Shown here in pieces: positions 17,956 to 27,265 of a stretch of 50,072 bases of DNA (positions are counted from its first letter, which is position 1; each line of letters starts with the position of its first letter). The notes below the pieces were generated by a model. That model had not been told where the DNA came from, did not search any database, and saw nothing but the letters and a program-made list of their open reading frames with translations. Source of the DNA: Sphingomonadales bacterium (lineage in GTDB: Bacteria; Pseudomonadota; Alphaproteobacteria; Sphingomonadales; Sphingomonadaceae); the NCBI GenBank assembly GCA_027489365.1, contig JAIXZV010000074.1, positions 1 through 50,072 on the forward strand, read 5' to 3'. The translations under genes were made by a program, and so were the position numbers.

Positions 17956-19640
17956 TTGACCGTCTCCACATAGCGTTCGGCGCCATAGTCGCGGCGCGCC
18001 TGTTCGGGGGTAACGTATCCGTCCCGGACATCAGCGTCGAGCATCGCCGCGTTGCGCCGTCGTGGATCGCCATAGCCGCCGCCGGTTGCGCTGATCAGGC
18101 GGAACGTCTCGCCGCGCTCCGCCCGCGCGCCGGTGATCATCGAATGGCGCTCGACACTGCCGTCACGCCGCAGGATTTCCGCGCGGTTGTGCGATCCCTC
18201 TTTGCCGCCGTTCATCCCCCACGGTCGCGAGGTGGTGCGGGTCGCCGAATAGGTGAGGAATGCTTCGGGCGCGGTCACGCGATAGTCGAGGATGACGCCC
18301 TTGCCGCCGCGATACTCGCCTGCCCCACCGTCTTCGTCGTGCAGCGCATATTGGTCGATTTCGAACCCGTAGCGGCTTTCCGCCAGCTCGATCGGGATGT
18401 TGAACGTCTCCCCGTTGGCCGCGCAGAATTGGCCGCTGCTCCCGTCATGGTCGATCGTCGCACCCCAGCCGCCGACGAGCGGCTCGCCCATCACGAACAG
18501 CTCGCCGGTATCGGGGTGATTACCGGAAATGAACGTCGCCCCGACGGTGCGTTGGTGGCCGACCGGCAGCTTGTGCGGCATCAACGGGGCGAGCGCCTTC
18601 CACATCGCCTCGATCGCGGCGAGCATCGATTCATAGTAGATGGAGACCGGCGCCGGGCTGCTCGCCGAGAGGATCGTTCCCGGCGGACAGATCACCTCGA
18701 GTGCGCGGAAGCAACCGCCGTTTGCCGGAATGTCGGTGTTGGTGACGGCCTTGAACGTGCACCGCGCCGCGGTGATGAGGCCCGCATAGCTCATGTTGAT
18801 CGGGCCGACCGCCTGCGGGCTGGACCCGGTGAAGTCGGCAATCATCTTGTCGTCGGTGATCGTGACTCGCACCTTGACCGCGAACGGGCCGTTGCCGTGA
18901 CCGTCTTCCTCGATCACGTCTTCCGCGGTGAAGACGCCTTTTGGCAATTTGCGCAGTTCCTCGCGCGTCATCCGCTCGCCATATTCGAGCAAGGCGTCCA
19001 TCGCGCCGACCAGTTCGTCGACCCCGTATTTCTCCGCCAGTTCGACGATGCGCCGCGCGCCGACGCGACAGGCCGCCACGCCCGCGTGCAGATCGCCGAT
19101 CGTGCTGTCGGGAAGCCGGACGTTGGTGCGGATGACCTCGACCAGCGCCTCGTTGATCCGCCCTTCGTCGAACAGTTTGACGAAGCGCAGGTGGAGGCCT
19201 TCCTGGAAAATGTCGGTCGATGCGGTCGTGGCGCTGCCGGGGTAGGTGCCGCCGACCTCGGTCCAATGCGCCTTGTTGACGGTCCAGGCGATCAGGCGAT
19301 CGGCGATGAAGACGGGACAGATGATCACGACATCGGACAGATGCGTGCCGCCGCCTTCATAGGGAGAGTTGGTGACGAAGATGTCGCCGGGCCGAATCCG
19401 ATCGCGCGGCCAGCGCTGCAGTGTGCTCTGCACCGCGGTGTCCAGCGTGGCGAGAAATCCCGTCACGCCATTGCCCTGCGCCAGAAGGTTGCCCTGCGCG
19501 TCGGTCGCACCGACCGCGAAGTCGGTCGTCTCGTAGATGATCGGGCTCATCGACGTGCGGAGCATCGCGTTGAACATCTCGGCACCCAGCGCGACCAGCG
19601 CATCCTTGATGATGTCCTGCGTGAAGGAATCGTTCGTCAT
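17952..19640 (-). CDS. hyuB: Hydantoinase B/5-oxoprolinase family subunit
   Basis: This 562-aa protein matches the HyuB/oxoprolinase beta family. Visible blocks are MFNAMLRTSMSPIIYETTDF, DIFVTNSPYEGGGTHLSDVV, ADFTGSSPQAVGPINMSYAG and the Gly-rich GGAGEYRGGKGVILDYRV. The family acts with an A subunit in ATP-dependent opening of 5-membered lactam or hydantoin rings, or in related carboxylases. Its start overlaps the A subunit stop by ATGA, so equimolar translation is likely. The M24 peptidase follows with another ATGA overlap. The substrate is unknown. Confidence 0.92.
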   Translation of the reverse strand: MTNDSFTQDIIKDALVALGAEMFNAMLRTSMSPIIYETTDFAVGATDAQGNLLAQGNGVTGFLATLDTAVQSTLQRWPRDRIRPGDIFVTNSPYEGGGTHLSDVVIICPVFIADRLIAWTVNKAHWTEVGGTYPGSATTASTDIFQEGLHLRFVKLFDEGRINEALVEVIRTNVRLPDSTIGDLHAGVAACRVGARRIVELAEKYGVDELVGAMDALLEYGERMTREELRKLPKGVFTAEDVIEEDGHGNGPFAVKVRVTITDDKMIADFTGSSPQAVGPINMSYAGLITAARCTFKAVTNTDIPANGGCFRALEVICPPGTILSASSPAPVSIYYESMLAAIEAMWKALAPLMPHKLPVGHQRTVGATFISGNHPDTGELFVMGEPLVGGWGATIDHDGSSGQFCAANGETFNIPIELAESRYGFEIDQYALHDEDGGAGEYRGGKGVILDYRVTAPEAFLTYSATRTTSRPWGMNGGKEGSHNRAEILRRDGSVERHSMITGARAERGETFRLISATGGGYGDPRRRNAAMLDADVRDGYVTPEQARRDYGAERYVETVK

Positions 19641-21709
19641 GCGTCCACTCCGCGAGCCGATTGAACATGCACATGATAACCGCCGAAGCGATCGACCTCG
19701 ACGCGGCTGCCCGGCGGGATCGGCAGGGTGACGGACGGCTCCTGGATCACCGCCGGTCCGCTGAGCGTCATGCCCGGCTCCATCTTTAGACCGTCGTAGA
19801 TGACCGCTTCATGCTCGCCATCCTCGTCGAAATCGACGGTGCGTTGGCCGATGATGCAGGTTTCGACCGCGACCCCGGTGACGGCACGATCGCCAAGGTC
19901 GGGCTTGTTGACCGGGAGGGTCGCGATGATGTGGAAATTGACGAGCTGGACGGCGGCTTCGAGCCGGTAGGTATAGCGCTTCTCATGCGCGGCGTGGAAG
20001 GTCTCGATCGCGGTGGCGACGGGATCGGGCGCGTCGATCGGGAACGCCACGCTGACGGTATGTTCCTGGCCGGCGTAGCGCAGGTCGGCGCGATATTCGA
20101 TCTGAAGCAGCGCGGCGTCGGGCTGCTCTGCCACCTCCAGCCGGGCTGCCTCGATCATCTCGGCGAAGACCTGTCGGACCTGGCCAAGGGTGTCGGCGAC
20201 CAGTGGCGTCAGCCGGGTGCGGATATAGTCGCGACGCAGGTCGGTCAGCAGCATCCCCCATGCCGAGAAGACGGCGGAATTGACCGGGATGATGACCTTT
20301 GGCACGCGCAACTCGCGCGCGAGGGCAACGGCGTGCATCGCGCCCCCGCCGCCAAAGGCCATCAAAGCGAAATCGCGGGGGTCATACCCCTTGTTCGTCG
20401 AGACCAGCCGCAAGGCGGTGGTCATGTTGGCGTTGGCGATGCGGACGACCCCGCGCGCCAGTTCCTGTTTCGACAGGTTGAGCCGCGCGCACAGCGGTGC
20501 GAACGCCGCATCGATCGCCTCCCAGTCGGGCGCAATCTCGCCCCCGGCGAAGCTGGTCGGGTCGATCCGCCCCAGCACGAGATTGGCGTCGGTCGTGGTC
20601 GGCTTGGCACCGCCCCGGCCATAGGCGGCGGGTCCGGGCCGGGCGCCTGCCGACTGCGGGCCGACGTGCAGCTTGTCACCGGCGTCGATCCAGGCGATCG
20701 AGCCTCCGCCATTGCCGATCTCGACGATTTCCGAAACCGGCGTTTGCACCGGATATCCCGGGTTCTTGCCGTCACGCTCGATATAATAGTCGGTCGAAAC
20801 CTTGATCTGGCCATCCTCGATCAGCGTGCATTTCGCCGTTGTCCCGCCGATGTCGAGCACGATGAGATTGGGCTCGCCGATCCGTTGCCCGAGATAGGCG
20901 GCGGCGTAGATTCCGCTTGCCGGTCCCGATTCCACCATCGTGATGGGGTTACGCTTGGCCGCCTCGACGGTGGCGATTCCGCCGTTCGACTGCATCATGA
21001 ACGGCGTGCCGGTGAACCCGCCCTCGGCCAATTTGCGCTGGAGCGAGTCGATGTACGACCGGGCGATCGGTGACACATAGGCCGACAGGACGGTCGTGTT
21101 GGTGCGCTCATATTCGCGCCACTCGCGGCTGATCTCGTGCGATGCGAGCACCGGGATCTCCGGCCAGGCCGCGCGGATCGCCTCGGCGGCGCGACGCTCA
21201 TTATCGGGATTGGCGTAAGCGTGGAGGAAGCACACCGCGATCGCGCCGACCCCGTCGGCGCGGAAGCGATCGAGCAGGGCCGGGAGCGGCGCGAGATCGA
21301 CCGGGGTGGTGACGTCGCCTTTGAACGTCGTGCGTTCGGTCAGTTCGGCGCGCAGATAGCGCTCCACGAACGGTTCGGGCTTTTTAAACACGAAATTGAA
21401 CAGGTCGGGTCGATTGCCGCGCGCAATCTCCAGGACGTCGCGAAATCCCTTCGTCGTGATCAGCGCGGTCTTGACGCCCTTGCGTTCGGTCAGGGCGTTG
21501 ATGACGACGGTCGAACCGTGCGCGAAGAAATCCAGTGCCGCAGGCGTCAGCCCCGCCTTCGTCATCGCGTTGATCACGCCCTCTTCGAACACGGGCGGGG
21601 TGGTGTCGGCCTTGGCGATCTGGATTGGCCCCGGAACGCCGGTCTGCGCGTCCACGGAATAGAAGACGAGGTCCGTGAAGGTTCCCCCGACGTCGCTGGC
21701 TGCGCGCAC
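19637..21709 (-). CDS. hyuA: Hydantoinase A/5-oxoprolinase family subunit
   Basis: This 690-aa protein carries the actin-fold ATPase motifs of the HyuA family: the N-terminal phosphate loop DVGGTFTDLVFYS, the second DIGGTTAKCTLIEDG and AYGRGGAKPTTTDANLVLGR. I chose the GTG at 21709 because GGAG lies 7 nt upstream and the protein then starts MRAASDVGGTFTD, as usual for the family. An ATG at 21769 in frame would add 20 residues with no family match. It pairs with the B subunit immediately downstream. The family consumes ATP to activate a lactam or urea carbonyl. Confidence 0.92.
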   Translation of the reverse strand: MRAASDVGGTFTDLVFYSVDAQTGVPGPIQIAKADTTPPVFEEGVINAMTKAGLTPAALDFFAHGSTVVINALTERKGVKTALITTKGFRDVLEIARGNRPDLFNFVFKKPEPFVERYLRAELTERTTFKGDVTTPVDLAPLPALLDRFRADGVGAIAVCFLHAYANPDNERRAAEAIRAAWPEIPVLASHEISREWREYERTNTTVLSAYVSPIARSYIDSLQRKLAEGGFTGTPFMMQSNGGIATVEAAKRNPITMVESGPASGIYAAAYLGQRIGEPNLIVLDIGGTTAKCTLIEDGQIKVSTDYYIERDGKNPGYPVQTPVSEIVEIGNGGGSIAWIDAGDKLHVGPQSAGARPGPAAYGRGGAKPTTTDANLVLGRIDPTSFAGGEIAPDWEAIDAAFAPLCARLNLSKQELARGVVRIANANMTTALRLVSTNKGYDPRDFALMAFGGGGAMHAVALARELRVPKVIIPVNSAVFSAWGMLLTDLRRDYIRTRLTPLVADTLGQVRQVFAEMIEAARLEVAEQPDAALLQIEYRADLRYAGQEHTVSVAFPIDAPDPVATAIETFHAAHEKRYTYRLEAAVQLVNFHIIATLPVNKPDLGDRAVTGVAVETCIIGQRTVDFDEDGEHEAVIYDGLKMEPGMTLSGPAVIQEPSVTLPIPPGSRVEVDRFGGYHVHVQSARGVDA

Positions 21710-21778
21710 AGATTTACTCCCCAATGGTCGAACCGGCGTGGGCGCGGGTTCATTATGCGTCGAACACAAAGGCTGCGG

Positions 21779-21859
21779 CTACGCGCGTGGCAGGTTGATC
21801 GGGTTTACCCACGGCAGCTTGAGCGGGGAGGTGACCGGCTTTTCCTGAGGCGTGTGCAT
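21779..21859 (-). CDS. Small ORF, 26 aa, between receptor and hydantoinase A
   Basis: An ATG 12 nt after the receptor stop, with AAGG 8 nt upstream, opens a 26-residue Pro-rich peptide starting MHTPQEKPVTSPLKL and ending in NLPRA before TAG. The 69-nt gap to hydantoinase A holds no other obvious gene. It is in the same frame as the receptor, separated by the TAG stop and four codons. The composition does not look random (six Pro, Trp, no Cys). It could be a small functional protein, a translational coupler for the next gene, or chance. Confidence 0.4.
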   Translation of the reverse strand: MHTPQEKPVTSPLKLPWVNPINLPRA

Positions 21860-21871
21860 GGGCTCGACCTT

Positions 21872-24130
21872 CTAAAAGCTGGCTCGAACTCCGATGCCGT
21901 AGGTGCGGGGTTGCGCCGGCTGGACGAAACCGCCGCTGACGAACTCGGCATTGTAGCGCTTGTCGGCGAGGTTGCGGACGAAGCCGTTGATGCTCCAGCG
22001 ACCGTTGGCGGTTTCGATAGCGGCATTGAGGTTGATCAGTTGAAAGGCCGATCGGGCGGTCGCGTTCTCCGGATCCCAATATTGCTTGCCATGATGTTCG
22101 ATCTCGCCACGGCCAAACAGGTTGAGGTCCGGCGAAACAGCGAACCGGTATTGCGCGCCGATCGCACCGCTATCGCGCGGGATATACGGTGCCCAATTGC
22201 CGACCGCTGCCGGATTGAACGCGAACTGCTTGATCTCCGAATGGGTGTAGCCGTAGTTCGCGAACAGATCCAAACCCTTGATCGGCGTCAGCGTCGCCTC
22301 GATTTCGCCGCCGTACAGATCGACCTTGTCGATATTGACCAGGATTTGCGCGCCCACCGCGCCGACGAACACGAAATAGAACGGGTCGTTGTCGCGGGTG
22401 TAGAAGCCGGTCGCATTGATCCGCAATTTGCCGCCCAGCAGCTTGCTCTTGATCCCAAGCTCGACCGTCGAGGCGCTTTCCTGCCGGACCAGATCGAACA
22501 CGCCTGGCAGCTGCGCGGCGGCGGCCGCACCGCTCTGGTTGTACTGACCCGAGCGGAAGCCGATGCCATAGTCCGCGAAGAGCGTGACGTCGGATGACGG
22601 CTTATACGTTACCGTGACCTTGGGCTGGCCCTTGCGGAAGGTGGTGTTGCGCGCGCAGGCTGCGGACGATGCCGTCGTGCATCCGGCCGGGACCCCGGCG
22701 CTGCTCAGCGGGCTGATGATCTGGCGACGGCGGTCGATATCGTAACGATAGGCAAATTCCGCCGTCAGCTTGTCGGTGACATCGTACGCCAGATTGCCGA
22801 AGAACGCATAAGCGTGGTTGCGATTGTCATCGGCGAGGAACGACAGCGTCGGGTTGATCGGGCTGGTATATTGCGGCGTTCGATAGATGTTGATGATGCC
22901 CAGGCCGTTGTCGAAGCCCGTCGTCGACGAGATGAACCGCGTGGTCTTCAGATAATAAGCGCCGACCATCCAACGAAATGTGGCGGTGTCGTTCGACGCA
23001 ATGCGGAAGTCGTTCTGCCACGTCCGCACTGTTTCATACTGCGTCTGCGTCCCGTCGGTCACGCCGAAGACGTTGCGGCTGGCCGAGTATGGGAACTGAT
23101 CTCCCGTCGTGTTTTCGGACGTGTTGACCACCGCGAAGGTGTTGGCGATCGAGCCCCAATCCGCCTTCCACACCAGGCGCAACGACGCGTCGAACAGGGT
23201 GCGGAGGTTGTAGCCGCGGTTGTTGGCGCAGAAATTGCGATTGACCCGATTGGCATCGGGGGCCGGGCCGCCGAACGGGTTTGCCGGATCGACGAGGCAG
23301 CTATTGGGCAGGAATTTGGCGGGCTGATACTGAAACGGGAGGCCGATGCCGCGCGTGTTGCTGTAGCCGACCTTGAGATCCGCCGTGAGGTTGTCGGACA
23401 GGAACGCCTTCAACTGGCCGCGCACGTTGGCGTCACGGACCATATCTGCGGTCTGGTTCAGGAACACGTTGTTGAGCAGGCCGCCGAAGCTCCGTGCGCT
23501 GCCGGCGATGCGGAAAAGCAGTTTGTCGCGCACGATCGGGCCGGAAATCGAAGCATCGCCGCGAAAGTCTTCGCCGTTTCCGGCGGATGCTTGCGCGTTG
23601 AAGCGCAGATCGTTGGTCGGCTGCTTGGTCGTGATGACGATCGCCCCGCCAATCGCGTTTCGGCCATAGAGCGCGCCCTGTGGCCCGCGCAGGACCTCGA
23701 TCTGTTGAACGTCGAAAACGTCGCTGGTGAACTGGCGAGCGCTGACCTGCTGGACGCCGTCGGTGACGACCGCGATCGGGCTTTCGCCGTTTCGGACCTG
23801 CGAAATGCCGCGAATGGTGACGAACGAGGTGCCGGCACTCTGCGATTGCGCGATCGAGATGTTCGGGGTGATGCCGATGAAGTCCGACACGGCTTTGATC
23901 CGGGCGTCGGTGATCGCCTGGCTGGAAAAGGCGGTGACCGAGATGGGGGCGGCGAGAAGCGCTTCGCCCCGGCCGCGCGCGGTGACGACGATATCGTCGC
24001 TTTCGGTCGCGCGCGCCTGGCCATCGGTCGCGACGGGCGGCGCCGACTGCGCCTGGGCCGCAGTACCGACGGTGGTCAGCGCGAGCGCCGATGCGCATAC
24101 CAGTAACCGTGAGATCCGAACTTGCGCCAT
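21872..24130 (-). CDS. TonB-dependent receptor heading the hydantoinase-DyP operon
   Basis: This 752-aa outer-membrane receptor has a signal peptide (MAQVRISRLLVCASALAL, cleavage near AQAQS). A TonB-box-like ESDDIVVTARG is followed by the plug (AAPISVTAFSSQAITDARIK, VTIRGISQVRN, LRGPQGALYGRNAIGGAI). The barrel ends PRTYGIGVRASF. The plug and barrel resemble the FecA/FyuA-like receptors abundant in sphingomonads that import aromatic or complexed substrates. It is the first gene of a minus-strand operon running through the hydantoinase pair to the DyP peroxidase, so the receptor probably imports the compound that these enzymes process. Confidence 0.93.
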   Translation of the reverse strand: MAQVRISRLLVCASALALTTVGTAAQAQSAPPVATDGQARATESDDIVVTARGRGEALLAAPISVTAFSSQAITDARIKAVSDFIGITPNISIAQSQSAGTSFVTIRGISQVRNGESPIAVVTDGVQQVSARQFTSDVFDVQQIEVLRGPQGALYGRNAIGGAIVITTKQPTNDLRFNAQASAGNGEDFRGDASISGPIVRDKLLFRIAGSARSFGGLLNNVFLNQTADMVRDANVRGQLKAFLSDNLTADLKVGYSNTRGIGLPFQYQPAKFLPNSCLVDPANPFGGPAPDANRVNRNFCANNRGYNLRTLFDASLRLVWKADWGSIANTFAVVNTSENTTGDQFPYSASRNVFGVTDGTQTQYETVRTWQNDFRIASNDTATFRWMVGAYYLKTTRFISSTTGFDNGLGIINIYRTPQYTSPINPTLSFLADDNRNHAYAFFGNLAYDVTDKLTAEFAYRYDIDRRRQIISPLSSAGVPAGCTTASSAACARNTTFRKGQPKVTVTYKPSSDVTLFADYGIGFRSGQYNQSGAAAAAQLPGVFDLVRQESASTVELGIKSKLLGGKLRINATGFYTRDNDPFYFVFVGAVGAQILVNIDKVDLYGGEIEATLTPIKGLDLFANYGYTHSEIKQFAFNPAAVGNWAPYIPRDSGAIGAQYRFAVSPDLNLFGRGEIEHHGKQYWDPENATARSAFQLINLNAAIETANGRWSINGFVRNLADKRYNAEFVSGGFVQPAQPRTYGIGVRASF

Positions 24131-24232
24131 CGCCTCTGCCCCCCTTGCAACGATGCTATTGAAATCTGTGATCCGCCGCGGCCTGGCAATCCGCGCGGTG
24201 GAGTAGCTCCATTTTGGTTATTGTTGTTTCGA

Positions 24233-24250
24233 CCTGCCCAGATGGGCAGG
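24233..24250. terminator. Perfect 7-bp hairpin between LuxR-type regulator and receptor
   Basis: CCTGCCC and GGGCAGG flank a 4-nt loop (AGAT), 23 nt past the regulator stop on the minus strand. There is no T-run on either side, so it may be a weak terminator or a 3'-end stem. Nearby, TGGAG-TAG-CTCCA (24199-24211) is a second short inverted repeat, in the promoter region of the receptor, and could be a regulator site. Confidence 0.4.
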
Positions 24251-24272
24251 CGAGGGGCCCGACCGGATCACG

Positions 24273-26987
24273 TCAGAGGGCGGCACCGTTTGCCCGGAAC
24301 AGGTCCAGCGCATGTGCACGCCGGTCTACCCCGAGCTTTGCGAAAACGCGCTTCAGGTGAAATTTGACGGTATGCTCCGTCATGTCGAGCGCCCGCGCGA
24401 TTTCCTTGTTGGTCGAACCCCTGGCCAGTTCGCGCATGACGTCATGCTCGCGAACGGTCAGCATCGCGCGCGACGGCGTGACGCTCTTGCGCCGTGCGAA
24501 GAGCTCCGCGACGTGCGCCAGGAACGCCGCCTCGATCGGCCGACGGCCTTCCTGCCAGCAATCGCTGCGGATTTTCAGGAGGAGCGGTTTGAGCGAGGGC
24601 TGTTCGAGAAAGGGCAGCGCGATGCCCTCGGGCGCTGCGATCGCGGTCGCCGCCGCCATGCGATCGATCGCGAGCGCATCGTCGCCGCGGTGATGCGCGA
24701 CGAGTGCGGCGAGCAGCAGCGCCCGCACCTCGAAGAGTCGGCTGCCATAGGCACGCGCGCAGTCCAGCAGATCGGCCGCGATCGCGCTCGCCAAGTCCGG
24801 GTGGTCGCGCAGATGCCATAGCGCCAGGGCATGGCCGACGTTCTGATAGGGACGCCAGCGCGCGGGCTCGTCGCGCCAGCGGCCTTGCGGGTAGCGGTGG
24901 TGAAGATCGCTCACCAGGCGCGGCGATCGTTCGCGCCGCGGGGATTCGCACAGCAAAAGGACACGCTGCGCATCGACGAGCGCGCGCAGGCGCTCCAATT
25001 GCCGCGCGTCGGTGATGCCCGCGCCCGTGGCAATGATCCGCTCCATCGCGGGCGCGTCGTTTTCCGTCCAGGCGAGCCAGAACAGCGTGTCGAGGCCGGA
25101 GGCGTAGACGTCGAACCAGCCATCATAGTCGCACACATGGCGAAACGCGCTTTCGAGCGCGGGGGCGTCGAGTGACGCCAGCTCGCCGCGCCACGCGCGA
25201 AGCGTGTAGAGGAACACGTCCGACACGGCCTTCAGGCCACTGTCCACGCCGAAATTCTCCTCGGCCATGTTGCGCGCCTGCGTCAGGTAAGCGGAGGCGG
25301 CCCGGACCTCGCCGCGAAACAGGCAGGCGAGGCCGGCGTGGAGGAAGCTGTAGTTCAGCCCGAGCACCGAATTGACCGACCGCATCGCCGTCATCGCATC
25401 CCGCGCCAGGGTTTCCGCGTGGTCCAGCTGGCCGAGGCACAGCGCCGAGACCGCACCGGCGCAATCCAGCACGCCGCGCGTCAGGCCATCGGCGTCCGGA
25501 TAGGCGGTGCGGATATCGTCGAACGAGCGGAGAAAGGCGGGATCGATCGTGTTGTCGTCATAAGTTCTGATCAAAGTGCCTACATTCAAGGCGTCGCGCG
25601 CATAATCGTCCAGACTGCCCCAGCTGTTCGACGGGTTGAACACATCGCCGCTGACGAGATCGAAATTGGCGCGCGCGCGCGGCAGATCCCCTTCCTTGAG
25701 CGCCAGATAGGCTTCGGCCAGCACGAGCCGGGGATGCGCCAGCCGCTCGGCGGCCGGCACATGCGAGAGGAGCCGCGCGAGTTGGCTCATGCCGCCGAAC
25801 AACACCAGCCGCCAGCCGCCCGCTTGCTCGATAAGCGCGGCACAGCGGCCGAGATCGCCTGCCATCTGGGAATGCCAGACGGCTTCGGGGAGCAGGCCGA
25901 GCCGTTCGAAGGCGGTGGAGGCGCGATGGTGCAGGATCGCGGCCTCGCCGGGGCGGCGTAATCGGAGCTGCCCTTGCAGATATTCCGCGAACAGATGGTG
26001 ATAGCGGAACCAGGCGCTGTCCGCATCCAGCGAGGTCAGCAGCGATTGGAGCGGGGCTAGCGCCTCCAGGATCTGCCAACTGTCGGTCTTCGCGCGCACC
26101 TGATCGGCAAGATCGACGTTGAACTTTTCCAGGATCGACGTTTGCAGCAGGAAATCGACGACGTGGTCGGGCAGACCTTTCAGAATCGTGTCGCTGAGAT
26201 AGGCCGACAGGTGCCCGCCGCGCGCGGTCAGGCGCGCGAGCGGGTTCGGCGCGCTCGGTCCTTGCAGCGACACCAGCTTGACGAGCTGGAGCGCGACCGG
26301 CCAGCCTTCGAGTTCGCCGATCAGCCGGGTCAGCTCGTCATCGTCGAACACGTCGTCCAGCAGATCGCGCGATTCCTGGTCGGTGAAGCGCAAGGTGTCA
26401 CTGGCGATTTCTGCGGCGGCACCGGTGACCAAGAGACGCGGCACGTCGAAATTCGGCCGTGCCCGCGAGCTTATAAAGAGCCTGACGTTGCTCGGCAGGA
26501 CGACGATGAACCGCTCCATCGCCTGATCGATCTCCTTGCTCGATATGCGGTGATAGTCGTCGATGATAAAGCTGACGCGGCGCGGCTGCCGACGCAGGAG
26601 CTCGCTGAATTGCCGAAATACGCTGTCGAGCGTGAATTCGACCAACCCCATTTTGGCCTGAGCGGTCAGTTCTCCGGTGTCGACGCCCGCGGCCTGGGCC
26701 GAGCGGATAAGGTCGGCGATCAATTGGCGGGGCTCGGCATCACTTTCGTCAAGCGTCAGCCACCCGACCAGTTCGCCCGCGCCAAGGAGATGATCGCGCC
26801 ATTGCACGAGCGTCGTCGTCTTCCCGAACCCGGCAGGCGCAGACAGTAAAATGACCCGGGCACCGGACAAAGCCGAAAGCGCCGAGAGCAAGCGAGGACG
26901 TTCTACGATCGAAGGCGGCTGCCGGGGTGCTTCCAGCTTGAGTTGAAGCATCGTGTCGGTTTCGGTTTCCGGCCTTGCCTGGTGCAT
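24273..26987 (-). CDS. MalT-like LuxR-family (LAL/STAND) transcriptional regulator
   Basis: This is a large regulator of about 904 aa. An N-terminal STAND ATPase carries Walker A (SAPAGFGKTTTLVQW, around residues 50-65), a Walker-B-like VSFIIDDYHRI, then a long helical TPR-like sensor region. A C-terminal LuxR helix-turn-helix follows (LTVREHDVMRELARGSTNKE, TVKFHLKRVFAKLGVDRRAHA). Such proteins are ATP-dependent activators that respond to a small ligand. I chose ATG 26987 because AGGA lies 5 nt upstream; upstream in-frame starts at 26993, 27059 and 27101 are possible. It lies between the hydantoinase-DyP operon and the divergent avidin-like gene cluster, so it may control either or both. Confidence 0.9.
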   Translation of the reverse strand: MHQARPETETDTMLQLKLEAPRQPPSIVERPRLLSALSALSGARVILLSAPAGFGKTTTLVQWRDHLLGAGELVGWLTLDESDAEPRQLIADLIRSAQAAGVDTGELTAQAKMGLVEFTLDSVFRQFSELLRRQPRRVSFIIDDYHRISSKEIDQAMERFIVVLPSNVRLFISSRARPNFDVPRLLVTGAAAEIASDTLRFTDQESRDLLDDVFDDDELTRLIGELEGWPVALQLVKLVSLQGPSAPNPLARLTARGGHLSAYLSDTILKGLPDHVVDFLLQTSILEKFNVDLADQVRAKTDSWQILEALAPLQSLLTSLDADSAWFRYHHLFAEYLQGQLRLRRPGEAAILHHRASTAFERLGLLPEAVWHSQMAGDLGRCAALIEQAGGWRLVLFGGMSQLARLLSHVPAAERLAHPRLVLAEAYLALKEGDLPRARANFDLVSGDVFNPSNSWGSLDDYARDALNVGTLIRTYDDNTIDPAFLRSFDDIRTAYPDADGLTRGVLDCAGAVSALCLGQLDHAETLARDAMTAMRSVNSVLGLNYSFLHAGLACLFRGEVRAASAYLTQARNMAEENFGVDSGLKAVSDVFLYTLRAWRGELASLDAPALESAFRHVCDYDGWFDVYASGLDTLFWLAWTENDAPAMERIIATGAGITDARQLERLRALVDAQRVLLLCESPRRERSPRLVSDLHHRYPQGRWRDEPARWRPYQNVGHALALWHLRDHPDLASAIAADLLDCARAYGSRLFEVRALLLAALVAHHRGDDALAIDRMAAATAIAAPEGIALPFLEQPSLKPLLLKIRSDCWQEGRRPIEAAFLAHVAELFARRKSVTPSRAMLTVREHDVMRELARGSTNKEIARALDMTEHTVKFHLKRVFAKLGVDRRAHALDLFRANGAAL

Positions 26988-27154
26988 GGTCATCCTGACT
27001 TCGCGCCGTAAATCGGGTGTCGCGATTGTCCCGACCCGAGGTGGTCGAGCGCTGTTCATCGCTATGCCCAAGAGATTGAACTGAAAGGCGCTGCGTTGCA
27101 ACTCCCGCCGCCTGTCCTATTCGAGTAGGCGGCAGTTCGCAGGAGGGCGGAATA

Positions 27155-27170
27155 CTACCCGATCGTGTAG
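27155..27170. promoter_or_regulatory. Candidate operator in the regulator/avidin-like divergent region
   Basis: CTACCCGATCGTGTAG is symmetric at 14 of 16 positions. It lies about 95 bp upstream of the first avidin-like gene and 168 bp upstream of the MalT-like regulator. A related CTAC-N8-xTAG element occurs in the other divergent promoter region of the cluster at 45485-45500. A LuxR-type protein such as the neighbouring regulator is a possible binder; this is inference. Confidence 0.4.
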
Positions 27171-27265
27171 CTTGATAAGGCGAACCAAGTCCGACACCCT
27201 ATACGCAAATAACAGACATGCATTCGCGGCGCGAACGACAATATCTTGCTTGACGGGGAGCTAAA

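Noticed and set aside
21779..21875. Stop-codon read-through extending the receptor into the 26-aa ORF
   Set aside because: The frames match, but the receptor already ends in the terminal Phe expected of an outer-membrane barrel.
24199..24250. Intrinsic terminator with T-run
   Set aside because: The hairpin is real but no T-rich tract follows on either strand, so only a weak call is made.
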